DNA of 12,074 nt from Actinomycetes bacterium (GTDB lineage: Bacteria; Actinomycetota; Thermoleophilia; Solirubrobacterales; Solirubrobacteraceae): NCBI GenBank assembly GCA_023429855.1, contig JAEZDB010000019.1, positions 1-12,074 on the forward strand, in the 5' to 3' direction. The notes beneath the pieces were generated by a model. The model was not told the origin of the DNA, searched no databases, and saw only the letters and a list, made by a program, of their open reading frames with translations. Shown one piece after another: positions 1 through 6,530 of the stretch; position 1 is the stretch's first letter; every line of letters begins with the position of its first letter. The position numbers and the translations under genes were made by a program.

Positions 1-12
1 TACGGTCGACGC

Positions 13-399
13 ATGACGACCACATCCACCACTCCAGCCGACCCTCGGGCGTCCTCCAACGGCGCGAGCGCCCGCATCACCGCCGAGGTGCTCACCTGGC
101 CCGGCGTGGAGGCCGCGACCGGCAGCCGCGGCGAGTGGGCCTTCAAGCTCGGGCGACGCGAACTGGGCCACCTCCACGGCGACACCACCGCGCACTTCGG
201 CTTCACCAAGCCGACCTGGCGCGAGCTTCACGCGGCGGGCCGGATCGACTACCACCCCGTGTTTCCCGGGCGCGAGGGACCGGCCGCGCGGCGGATCGCG
301 GGCGACGAGGACCGGCGCGACGTCGTCGCGCTCCTGCGGATCAACTACGACCACCTCGTGAACCGCCAGCCGCCGGGTGCCACGCGCGACACCCCGTGA
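13..399 (+). CDS. DUF5519 (luciferase domain) family protein
   Basis: This encodes a 128-residue protein resembling the small DUF5519 family, often named 'luciferase domain-containing protein'. The support is the central GRRELGHLHGD block (residues about 47-57), followed by a hydrophobic/aromatic strand and a C-terminal helix ending RINYDHLVNR (about 109-118), which is the usual layout of the family. Despite the name, no light-emitting activity is implied and the biochemical role is unknown. The first 20 or so residues are Thr/Ser/Ala-rich and probably disordered. The ATG lies 12 bases from the window edge, so its promoter and ribosome binding site cannot be judged and a start further upstream is not excluded. 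The next gene starts 58 bases downstream on the same strand and has its own -10-like box. Confidence 0.75.
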   Translation: MTTTSTTPADPRASSNGASARITAEVLTWPGVEAATGSRGEWAFKLGRRELGHLHGDTTAHFGFTKPTWRELHAAGRIDYHPVFPGREGPAARRIAGDEDRRDVVALLRINYDHLVNRQPPGATRDTP

Positions 400-445
400 C
401 CTGCCCCGTCATCGCCGACCGGGCCGCGCGCGCTGCCGTCGCGGC

Positions 446-451
446 TAGGTT
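446..451 (+). promoter_or_regulatory. Possible -10 box for leaderless methyltransferase transcript
   Basis: TAGGTT fits the actinobacterial TANNNT -10 consensus and ends six bases before the ATG at 458, so transcription would start at or within a base of the start codon. No convincing -35 hexamer is visible. A GAGG at 453-456 is too close to the ATG to act as a normal Shine-Dalgarno sequence, which fits a leaderless mRNA. This is inference from spacing only. Confidence 0.35.
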
Positions 452-457
452 CGAGGC

Positions 458-1243
458 ATGCGTTCGGCCGGCCCCGCGGGAGACTTCGACTACGACACGC
501 CGGCCAACGACGGCTACGCCGTGCAGCGCCGCACCGACCCGCGCATCGCCGCGCGAGTCCACGCTGCGCTCGGCGACGCTCGGACGGTCGTAAACGTCGG
601 CGCCGGTTCGGGCAGCTACGAGCCGACGGACCGCGAGGTCACCGCCGTGGAGCCGTCGGCGTCGATGCGCGCGCAGCGGGCCCCGGGCAGCCCGCCGGTC
701 ATCGACGCGGCGGCCGAGGCGCTTCCGTTCGACGACGACTCGTTCGATGCGGCGATGGCGATGGTCACCGTGCACCAGTGGACCGACCTCGACGCCGGAC
801 TGGCCGAGCTGCGCCGCGTGGCCCGCGGGCCCGTGGTGATTCTCACCTTCGACCCAGCCGCGATGGGCCGCTACTGGATCGCCGACTACGCACCCGAGCT
901 GCTGGAGCGCGAGATTCCGCGCTTTCCCTCGATCGAGCGTCTCGTTGCTGGACTCGGCCCCGACGCCCGAGCGACGCCCGTGCCCGTCCCGATCGATTGC
1001 GTCGACGGCTTCATGGAGGCCTATTACGCGCGCCCCGAGGCGTTTCTCGACGACCACGTGCGCGCCGCGCAGTCCTCGTGGGGCTTCATCGACGCCGCGA
1101 CGACCGCGCGCATCACGGGCCGTCTGCGCCGAGACCTCGAGAGCGGCCGGTGGGAGGAACGCCACGGCGACCTGCGCACGCAGCCCGAGCATGACGGCTC
1201 GCTGACCCTGGTCGTCGAGCCCGGCGAGCCGCTCGACGCCTAG
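458..1243 (+). CDS. Class I SAM-dependent methyltransferase
   Basis: This is a 261-residue protein of the methyltransferase type 11 (UbiE-like) Rossmann family. The SAM-binding motif I is VVNVGAGSGSY (residues 44-54). The acidic residue ending strand 2 is E65 in VTAVEPS. A post-I block AEALPFDDDSFDAAM (86-100) is followed by the usual VHQW and an L-x-E-L-R-R-V segment (116-121) in the helix before strand 5. The C-terminal 120 residues, with FMEAYYARPEAFLD, match the accessory region of small-molecule methyltransferases. The substrate cannot be read from sequence. It is cytosolic, with no signal or membrane segment. It follows the DUF5519 gene in the same direction and faces the lactone-oxidase gene convergently, with only 37 bases between stop codons and no clear terminator. 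Confidence 0.88.
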   Translation: MRSAGPAGDFDYDTPANDGYAVQRRTDPRIAARVHAALGDARTVVNVGAGSGSYEPTDREVTAVEPSASMRAQRAPGSPPVIDAAAEALPFDDDSFDAAMAMVTVHQWTDLDAGLAELRRVARGPVVILTFDPAAMGRYWIADYAPELLEREIPRFPSIERLVAGLGPDARATPVPVPIDCVDGFMEAYYARPEAFLDDHVRAAQSSWGFIDAATTARITGRLRRDLESGRWEERHGDLRTQPEHDGSLTLVVEPGEPLDA

Positions 1244-1280
1244 CGCCGCCTCCGCCCCGCCGGTTCGGGAACGACCCCGC

Positions 1281-2702
1281 TCAGAGCCCGACGCGTTTCG
1301 TGAAGGGCGACGCGAACACGCCGCTGGCGTTGAAGTCGGCGGCGACCGCGAGCCACTCGTCGAGCTTCGGGTACGCCGCCCGCACGCGCTCGGGCGTGAG
1401 GGCGTTGTACTGGCCCCAGTGCGAGCGGGTGCCGAGGTCGGCCAGCTCGCGCTCGTAGGTCTCCAGCAGGTCGGTGCCGCCGCGGGTGCCATCGATCAGG
1501 ATCAGCTCGATCATCATCGTGTCGCGGCCGTACATCATCGACGCGAACGCCCGCGATGCCTTCGTGAAGCGCAGGGCGATCGGCACGGTGTGGATCAGGC
1601 CGCGCTGGCGCTCCCGCGCAGCGATCTCGAGGATCCGGTCGACGGCCTGCACATGCGCGCCTCCCTCGAGCGGCACCGCCAGCTCCATCGACAGCGCCGG
1701 CACGCCGTTGGCCTCGCCGATGTTGAACACGCGGTACGAGATCGCCGCGTAGCCGTCGTCCTGCATCGCCTTGAGCGCGCCGTCGAACGCGCACGCCAGG
1801 ACCCGCGGCTGCCTGCGCGCGGCCCAGCGCAGCAGGCGCTTCGTGAGCGGGATCCGCGTCTGCAGTTCGATCAGCGGGTGCCGGCGTTTCTTGTCGGGCG
1901 CGAGCCGTGCTGGGTCCGGGCACTCAGTGCGGCGGGTCACGAGCAGCCGGTGGTGGCCGTCTCTGCGCGGATAGGGGTTGAGGAGCAGTTCGTAGTGGTC
2001 GCCGTCGGCGAGCGGGCCGTGCGGCCCGAGGCGATCCCGCTCGCGCTCCCAGGTCGAGAGCGTGCGCACCTCGTTGAGGAAGAACCGCTCGCGCACCGAC
2101 AGCACCAGCGACGTGACGATCCCGAGGGTCCCGAGGCCGCAGATCGCCGCGTCAAATGTGCGGTCGTCCTGGATGAGCCGCTCGCCGTTGAAGCGCGTCG
2201 GATCGGTCAATCCGCCGGCCGGCTCCACCCGCACCTGCCGCCCGCCGGAGACCACGAGGTCGACGGAACGCACCATGTCGGAGAACGGGCCCCAGGACAG
2301 GCCCGACCCGTGTGTCGAAGTCGAGATCACGCCGGCGATCGTCTGCGCGTCGTAGCCACCCATGTTCGGCAGGCCGAGGCCGCGGGCGTCGAGGGCGTCG
2401 TTGAGGTCGCGGATCGTCGTGCCCGCGAGCACGCGCACGAGGAGCTCGTTGCACGCCTGGCGCGGCCGCAGCGTGCCGTCGTCGAGCGGCAGGATCCCGG
2501 TCATCGCGTGTGGGCGCAGCAGGAGTCCCTCGGTGAGCGCGATGTCGGACCACGCGTGGCCTGAGCCGACGGCGCGGATCGTCGTCCCGTCGGCCTCGGC
2601 CTCGCGGACCGCCGCGACGATGTCGTCGACGGACTCAGGCATCCGGATGTCGCGCGGGTGGCAGACCTGGTTGCCGACGTGGTTGCGCCACTCGCGGGTC
2701 AT
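1281..2702 (-). CDS. FAD-linked D-arabinono-1,4-lactone/L-gulonolactone oxidase-type enzyme
   Basis: This 473-residue protein has the vanillyl-alcohol-oxidase (PCMH) fold with an ALO-type C-terminal domain. The FAD domain begins with HPRDIRMPESVDDIVAAV and carries GSGHAWS (46-52), whose His49 corresponds to the histidine that binds FAD covalently in many aldonolactone and alditol oxidases. THGSG (130-134) and CGLGTLGIVT (188-197) are further FAD-contact motifs. The C-terminal ALO signature HWGQYN lies at 428-433. Such enzymes oxidise an aldonolactone, sugar alcohol or similar hydroxyl, passing electrons to O2 or another acceptor. In ALO-family members an E-x-R pair often sits in the active site; here the matching segment PIALRFT (374-380) keeps Arg378 but has Ala376, so the substrate may differ. 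The ATG overlaps the GMC gene stop by four bases (ATGA), which fixes this start and suggests translational coupling. Confidence 0.82.
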   Translation of the reverse strand: MTREWRNHVGNQVCHPRDIRMPESVDDIVAAVREAEADGTTIRAVGSGHAWSDIALTEGLLLRPHAMTGILPLDDGTLRPRQACNELLVRVLAGTTIRDLNDALDARGLGLPNMGGYDAQTIAGVISTSTHGSGLSWGPFSDMVRSVDLVVSGGRQVRVEPAGGLTDPTRFNGERLIQDDRTFDAAICGLGTLGIVTSLVLSVRERFFLNEVRTLSTWERERDRLGPHGPLADGDHYELLLNPYPRRDGHHRLLVTRRTECPDPARLAPDKKRRHPLIELQTRIPLTKRLLRWAARRQPRVLACAFDGALKAMQDDGYAAISYRVFNIGEANGVPALSMELAVPLEGGAHVQAVDRILEIAARERQRGLIHTVPIALRFTKASRAFASMMYGRDTMMIELILIDGTRGGTDLLETYERELADLGTRSHWGQYNALTPERVRAAYPKLDEWLAVAADFNASGVFASPFTKRVGL

Positions 2703-4285
2703 GCGAGCTCCTCGACGAGCTTGGCCGCCCCGCGCTCAGCGAGCGCGGCGATCGTCTTCGACGGGTTCACCCCGAGCGACGTCGGCACGATCGAGCCGTC
2801 GAGCACCCACAGACCAGGAACGCCGTGCACCTTGCCGAACGGGTCGACGACACCCTGCGCCGGATCGTCCGACATCGGACAGCCGCCGAGCGGGTGGACC
2901 GTCGTGAACTTCGACGCCACGCCGGAGCCCAGCGGGTAGAACATGCTTGCCTGCGACGCCGCGCCGAGCTCGGTGGCGGTGCGCTCGAGGTCGTCGAAGA
3001 GCTGCTTGCTCGCGTCGCGCCTCCAGCGGATGTCGAGCTTGCGGCCGAAGCAGGTGAGGCGCATCTTGCCGTCGGCGGCGTCGCGGCCGATCAGCAGGTA
3101 GATCAGCGCGTCGCGGTTGGGCCGTTTCGGCGGCATTGTCACGCGCCTGGGGTTGAGCTGGCGGTCGCTCCACCCCAGCTTGATCTGGCAGTTCACGAGC
3201 CGCAGCAGCCAGCGCCGCCAGCCCTCAACCACCTGCACCCCGCGAGCCACGTCGAGCAGCCCCTGGAAGTTACCGGGGAGCCCTCCGTCGGCGGCCATCA
3301 GCGCCCGGTCGCCGGTGAGGTCGATGCGGCTCGTCATCACCGGGCCAAGGTCGTTGCGGGCCTCGGTTGTGCCCGGCGCCTGCGGGTCGAAGGCAACGGC
3401 CAGCGCGTCGCCGTTGCCCGAAAAGCGCGAGCCGAGCGCCGGCGAGAGCCCCTTGATCCGACGCCGGTTCTGCAACAGCAGGCGCGTCGAGCCGAGCGCT
3501 CCAGCGGCGAGCACGACCTTCGGCGCGATCCAGGTCTTGCGGGAGCCGTTCGCGAGGTCCTCGCTGCAGACCTCCCAGCCGCCACCGGGCGAGCGCGGTG
3601 GCGTGAGGCGCGTGACCTGCTGGCCGGAGCAGACCAGCGCGCCGTGCGCCTCCGCCTTCGCGACGTAGGTGATGTCGACCGTGTTCTTCGCGAGGACCGG
3701 GCAGCCGATGTCGCAGCGGCCGAGGTTCTGGCAGCCCTCCTGCCGCACGCCGCTGAACGGGTGCTCGCGCGGCGCGCCGAAGTGCACGGCGACCGGCAGG
3801 CGCTCTGCCTCGTGACCCGCACGCTGCGCGGCCGCCGCGAAGGCGTCGACCTTGCGGAGCTGCGGGTCCTGCGGCGTGAGCTGCGGGTCGAGCGCCGCCT
3901 CGGTGCGGTCGTACCAGGGGTCGAGCGCGGCGCGGTCGGTGCCCGCCGGCCAGCCCTCGCGGAACACCTCGTCGGGCGCGCGCAGCTGCACGTTGGCGTA
4001 GACCAGCGACCCGCCGCCGACTCCGGCCGCCGTGATCACGGCGACGTCGCGCATCAGGCGCACGTCGAACATCCCGCCGGGATTGATCCGGTCGTGCCAC
4101 AGCAGCTGCGGCGCTTCGTCCCACTCGTCGACGAAGTCCGCCGCGCCGAACCGCCGGCCTCGCTCCAGCACGCATACCCGTTGCCCGGCCTCCGCGAGGC
4201 GGCACGCCGCGATCCCACCACCGAAACCAGAACCGACCACGATTACGTCAAACGCCGCGATCGACGCCTCCGGAGCACTCTCCAC
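2699..4285 (-). CDS. GMC oxidoreductase, cholesterol-oxidase-like
   Basis: This 528-residue FAD-dependent oxidase or dehydrogenase belongs to the glucose-methanol-choline family, closest in pattern to ChoD/cholesterol-oxidase-like proteins. The N-terminal dinucleotide fold is FDVIVVGSGFGGG (12-24), with the ribose-binding acid in VLERG (39-43). GVGGGSLVYANV (89-99) is the family's FAD segment. A cysteine cluster C185, C191, C195 (GCQNLGRCDIGC) is typical of this subgroup. HPLGGC (464-469) contains the likely catalytic His464, and VNPSKTI (506-512) holds the Asn that supports it. I chose the GTG at 4285 because GGGGGA precedes it at good spacing; a TTG at 4351 would add 22 residues with no family resemblance and would lie upstream of a possible -10 box (TAGGAT, 4318-4323). 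The enzyme lacks an export signal. The true substrate (sterol, alcohol or other) is not determinable here. Confidence 0.86.
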   Translation of the reverse strand: MESAPEASIAAFDVIVVGSGFGGGIAACRLAEAGQRVCVLERGRRFGAADFVDEWDEAPQLLWHDRINPGGMFDVRLMRDVAVITAAGVGGGSLVYANVQLRAPDEVFREGWPAGTDRAALDPWYDRTEAALDPQLTPQDPQLRKVDAFAAAAQRAGHEAERLPVAVHFGAPREHPFSGVRQEGCQNLGRCDIGCPVLAKNTVDITYVAKAEAHGALVCSGQQVTRLTPPRSPGGGWEVCSEDLANGSRKTWIAPKVVLAAGALGSTRLLLQNRRRIKGLSPALGSRFSGNGDALAVAFDPQAPGTTEARNDLGPVMTSRIDLTGDRALMAADGGLPGNFQGLLDVARGVQVVEGWRRWLLRLVNCQIKLGWSDRQLNPRRVTMPPKRPNRDALIYLLIGRDAADGKMRLTCFGRKLDIRWRRDASKQLFDDLERTATELGAASQASMFYPLGSGVASKFTTVHPLGGCPMSDDPAQGVVDPFGKVHGVPGLWVLDGSIVPTSLGVNPSKTIAALAERGAAKLVEELA

Positions 4286-4300
4286 GCCACTGTCCCCCAA

Positions 4301-4310
4301 CAGTCGACTG
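4301..4310. repeat. 10-bp palindrome in GMC gene leader
   Basis: CAGTCGACTG is a perfect palindrome 15 bases upstream of the GMC start codon, close to where transcription would begin if TAGGAT at 4318-4323 (minus strand) is the -10 box. It could be an operator or simple chance; no second copy was noticed in the window. Confidence 0.3.
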
Positions 4311-4409
4311 CCGGCCGATCCTAGACGGGACGACTGCGAGCGCGCCAGCAAAGACGCCCGACGAGGGGACGCCGGAGCGGCTAACGGTGGTCAGGCGTCG
4401 CGCAGCCGC

Positions 4410-5375
4410 TCAGCGCAGCTGACTGCGCAGGAACTTCGCGGCGGTCGGCACGATCGCCGGGTGCCGCTTCGTCAGTCCCTCGCCGCCGCCGAACACGGTC
4501 CCCGACGACCAGAAGTGGTCCTGCTCCGGGTAGAAGTACGCCTTGCAGCCGCCCCCGCGCAGGATCGCCGACGTGCACGTGTCGCGCGCGAACGTGAGCT
4601 GCACAATCGAGTCGGCGTCGCCGTGGAAGAGCAAGATCGGCGCGTCGGCTTCGTCGTAGGCCGGCTTGCATCCGGTGTTCTTGGCCGACTCCTGGCACTC
4701 GGCGCCCGCGATCGAGAACGCCGCGCCGACCTTGAAGCGCCGGGACTTCGGCGTCGCACGGTCGCCGCCGCGGATCGCGACGCGCAGCGAGGCGATCGCG
4801 CCCGCCGAGTAGCCGCCGACCGCGTACCGCTCCTGCTTCACGCCGGCGCCGAGCTCCTTCGCATGACGGCGCAGGTAGCGCAGCGCCATCTCCAGATCGG
4901 CCTCCGCCTCCTCCGACGCCGGCACGAGGTCCTTGTTGCTGACGATGCCCTGGCCGTTGTTGCGGTCCTTGGGGACGAGCCGGTAGTCGACCGACGCGAC
5001 GAGGAAGCCCGCGCGCGCGAACTCCTCGGCCACGACGCGCATCTGCGAGCGGTCGCCCTCGACGAACCCTCCGCCGTGCGCCAGCACGAGGGTGGGCGCG
5101 TTCTGCTTGGGCGTCTTCGTCGAACGGAACAGGTCAAGCGACAGCGCCTGCTTGCCCGCAGCTGGGTTGAGCTTCGACGTCGCCGAGCCGAACACGACCC
5201 CGGTTTTCACACACGGAGCGACGCACGGGCGGTCGTCGGTCAACACCATCGCGGGATCGTTCGGATCGGCCGCGAGCACCGGCTCGGGTGACCCCGCCGT
5301 CGCGACGGCAAAGCCGATCGCCCCCGCCGTCAGCGCAGTCGCAAGCAGTCCCATGGCGGCGACGCCCCGCTTCAC
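4410..5375 (-). CDS. Secreted alpha/beta hydrolase (esterase/lipase-like)
   Basis: This 321-residue protein has a signal-peptide-like start: Lys2-Arg3, then a hydrophobic stretch to about residue 28, with possible cleavage near VLA-AD (33-37). The hydrolase core shows HGGG (100-103) as the oxyanion-hole motif, GYSAG (188-192) with nucleophile Ser190, HGDAD (251-255) supplying the acid (probably Asp255), and QDHFW (285-289) with catalytic His287. It is therefore a serine hydrolase, probably a carboxylesterase, acting outside the membrane. Cysteines at 51, 55, 227, 236, 267 and 277 are even in number and could form disulfides, consistent with export. The GTG start at 5375 overlaps the stop codon of the crotonase gene as GTGA, supporting this start over the internal ATG (residue 8). 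The substrate is unknown. Confidence 0.85.
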   Translation of the reverse strand: MKRGVAAMGLLATALTAGAIGFAVATAGSPEPVLAADPNDPAMVLTDDRPCVAPCVKTGVVFGSATSKLNPAAGKQALSLDLFRSTKTPKQNAPTLVLAHGGGFVEGDRSQMRVVAEEFARAGFLVASVDYRLVPKDRNNGQGIVSNKDLVPASEEAEADLEMALRYLRRHAKELGAGVKQERYAVGGYSAGAIASLRVAIRGGDRATPKSRRFKVGAAFSIAGAECQESAKNTGCKPAYDEADAPILLFHGDADSIVQLTFARDTCTSAILRGGGCKAYFYPEQDHFWSSGTVFGGGEGLTKRHPAIVPTAAKFLRSQLR

Positions 5376-6112
5376 CGTGCGGCGCCACCCGACGGCAGCC
5401 CAGACCCGTGGCGCTGGAAGTGCAGCAGCGCCTCGTTCTCCTCCAGCGTGCGGCGTTCGGTCTGCTCGAACTCGCGGAACATGCCCTTTACCTTTCGCAG
5501 GTTCTCCACAGGCCGTGACGCCAGGCTCGTCGCGATCTCCACGGCACGGTCATGGGCCTCATCGGCCGGAACGACGTCGAACGTGAGGCCGTAGCGCAGG
5601 GCGTCCTCGGCCGTGACCACCGGGCTCTGCAGCACGAGGTGCCGCGCCACCGCCAAGCCGACGAGCGGCGCCAGCCGCGCCGGGCCGACCGGAACGCCGA
5701 GCAGGCCGCCGACCCAACGCAGCTTGAGGTTGTCGCCCGCGACCCGCAGGTCGCACGCCGCCGCCAGCTCCGCCCCCGCGCCGACCGTGTTGCCGACCAT
5801 CGCGCACACCGTCACCGCCGGACACCGCTCGAGCGCCGCGTAGAGGTCGGCGAACTCGCTCATGCGGGCGTAGCCGCCTTCTGCGTCGAGCACCTCGTTC
5901 ACGTCGGCCCCCGCGCACAGCGCGGTCGGGTCGGTCGATGACAGCACGACCGCCGCCAGATCCGCCTCGGACTCCAGCTCCGCCAGCCCGTCGACGAGCA
6001 ATCTGATCGACGCCCGATCCAGCGCGCCACGCACTTCTGGGCGGTTGATGCGAAGCGTCGCAACGCCCGGCAGCGGTCGATCAAGCACTACAGGTTCCAC
6101 AGTCGGTAGCAT
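5372..6112 (-). CDS. Enoyl-CoA hydratase/isomerase (crotonase) family protein
   Basis: This 246-residue protein has the crotonase fold. The CoA and oxyanion-hole loop is ALCAGADVNEV (64-74), the second oxyanion segment is NTVGAGAELAAACDLRVA (108-125), and the C-terminal helices include AEDALRYGL (168-176) and LASRP (197-201). Compared with mitochondrial enoyl-CoA hydratase, Glu115 occupies the place of Glu144 (GAGAE). The place of the second catalytic acid, Glu164, exactly 20 residues later, is Gly135 (LRWVGGLLG). It is therefore unlikely to be a classical hydratase; isomerase, hydrolase, lyase or another crotonase activity is more plausible. The ATG at 6112 has an AGGG-type ribosome site. 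It is the first gene of the minus-strand block, overlaps the hydrolase gene, and starts 11 bp from the divergent small membrane protein gene. Confidence 0.83.
   Translation of the reverse strand: MLPTVEPVVLDRPLPGVATLRINRPEVRGALDRASIRLLVDGLAELESEADLAAVVLSSTDPTALCAGADVNEVLDAEGGYARMSEFADLYAALERCPAVTVCAMVGNTVGAGAELAAACDLRVAGDNLKLRWVGGLLGVPVGPARLAPLVGLAVARHLVLQSPVVTAEDALRYGLTFDVVPADEAHDRAVEIATSLASRPVENLRKVKGMFREFEQTERRTLEENEALLHFQRHGSGLPSGGAAR
6107..6112 (+). promoter_or_regulatory. Possible -10 box for small membrane protein gene
   Basis: TAGCAT, preceded by GG, matches TANNNT and is identical to the GGTAGCAT before arsR. It ends 11 bases before the ATG at 6124, so the leader would be at most about five bases. 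It overlaps the start codon of the divergent crotonase gene. No good -35 is seen. Confidence 0.3.
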
Positions 6113-6123
6113 CGCACCCTGAG

Positions 6124-6390
6124 ATGCGCCGAATCACCACTGCCTTCACGACGCTCTGGATCGCCCTCTTCGCCGCGACCAGCCCTGCGCTGGCCCAGGA
6201 GAGCGGCGCCGGCCAGCTCCACGCCACCGAGAAGCTCATCACCGAGTTCGGCCTTGGCCTGATCATCGGCTTCCCGATCTTCGTGTGGGCTATGTCGCGC
6301 CTGCAGAAGGCCCTCGACACCCGCAAGGACCGCAAGAAGGCCGCCTTCCGCAAGGCCAAGGGCGCCGCCGCCTGGAAGGGCGGCTGGTAG
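6124..6390 (+). CDS. Small exported or membrane protein of unknown function
   Basis: I do not recognise a named family. The 88-residue product starts with a signal peptide (Arg2-Arg3, hydrophobic core to about residue 20, ALA-Q cleavage-like site at 22-25). After a short polar segment comes one strongly hydrophobic helix, about FGLGLIIGFPIFVWAM (42-57). The tail from residue 62 is highly basic (many Lys/Arg) and ends WKGGW. The expected topology is a mature N-terminus outside, one membrane span, and a positively charged tail in the cytoplasm, where it could touch nucleic acid, lipid head groups or a partner. It has no Shine-Dalgarno sequence, which fits a near-leaderless transcript. A hairpin follows 38 bases after its stop. 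Third positions are strongly G/C, so the gene is likely real. Confidence 0.75.
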   Translation: MRRITTAFTTLWIALFAATSPALAQESGAGQLHATEKLITEFGLGLIIGFPIFVWAMSRLQKALDTRKDRKKAAFRKAKGAAAWKGGW

Positions 6391-6427
6391 ACCACACGTC
6401 TGCCGGACGCTCACTTGCATCTTCCGT

Positions 6428-6446
6428 CCGGGCCCAACTGGCCCGG
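6428..6446. terminator. Hairpin between convergent genes
   Basis: CCGGGCC - CAACT - GGCCCGG forms a perfect 7-bp all-GC stem with a five-base loop. It sits 38 bases after the small membrane protein gene and between two convergent genes, a sensible place for a two-way terminator. There is no run of T after it, so termination strength is uncertain. The rest of 6391-6530 shows nothing else clear. Confidence 0.45.
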
Positions 6447-6530
6447 CCCGGAGGCCTGAACCAGTCGTGCCCGAACGAAATCTGCGGCGCGATCGCCTCG
6501 TCAGACGCGCGGTCTAACGCCACATTTTCT

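Noticed and set aside
341..1492. Long minus-strand open frame opposite the methyltransferase (383 codons)
   Set aside because: It is the antisense shadow of the methyltransferase in GC-rich DNA, runs into two other genes, and its peptide is Arg/Gly/Ala-rich with no motif.
1419..2564. 381-codon plus-strand open frame opposite the lactone-oxidase gene
   Set aside because: Composition is typical of an antisense shadow and no family signature is present.
2825..4324. 499-codon plus-strand open frame opposite the GMC gene
   Set aside because: Low-complexity Arg/Ala/His/Val-rich peptide without motifs; the opposite strand has a complete, motif-supported GMC enzyme.
6391..6530. Small RNA or extra gene between the convergent genes
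   Set aside because: Apart from one GC hairpin I see no start codon with ribosome site, promoter pair or conserved RNA pattern.
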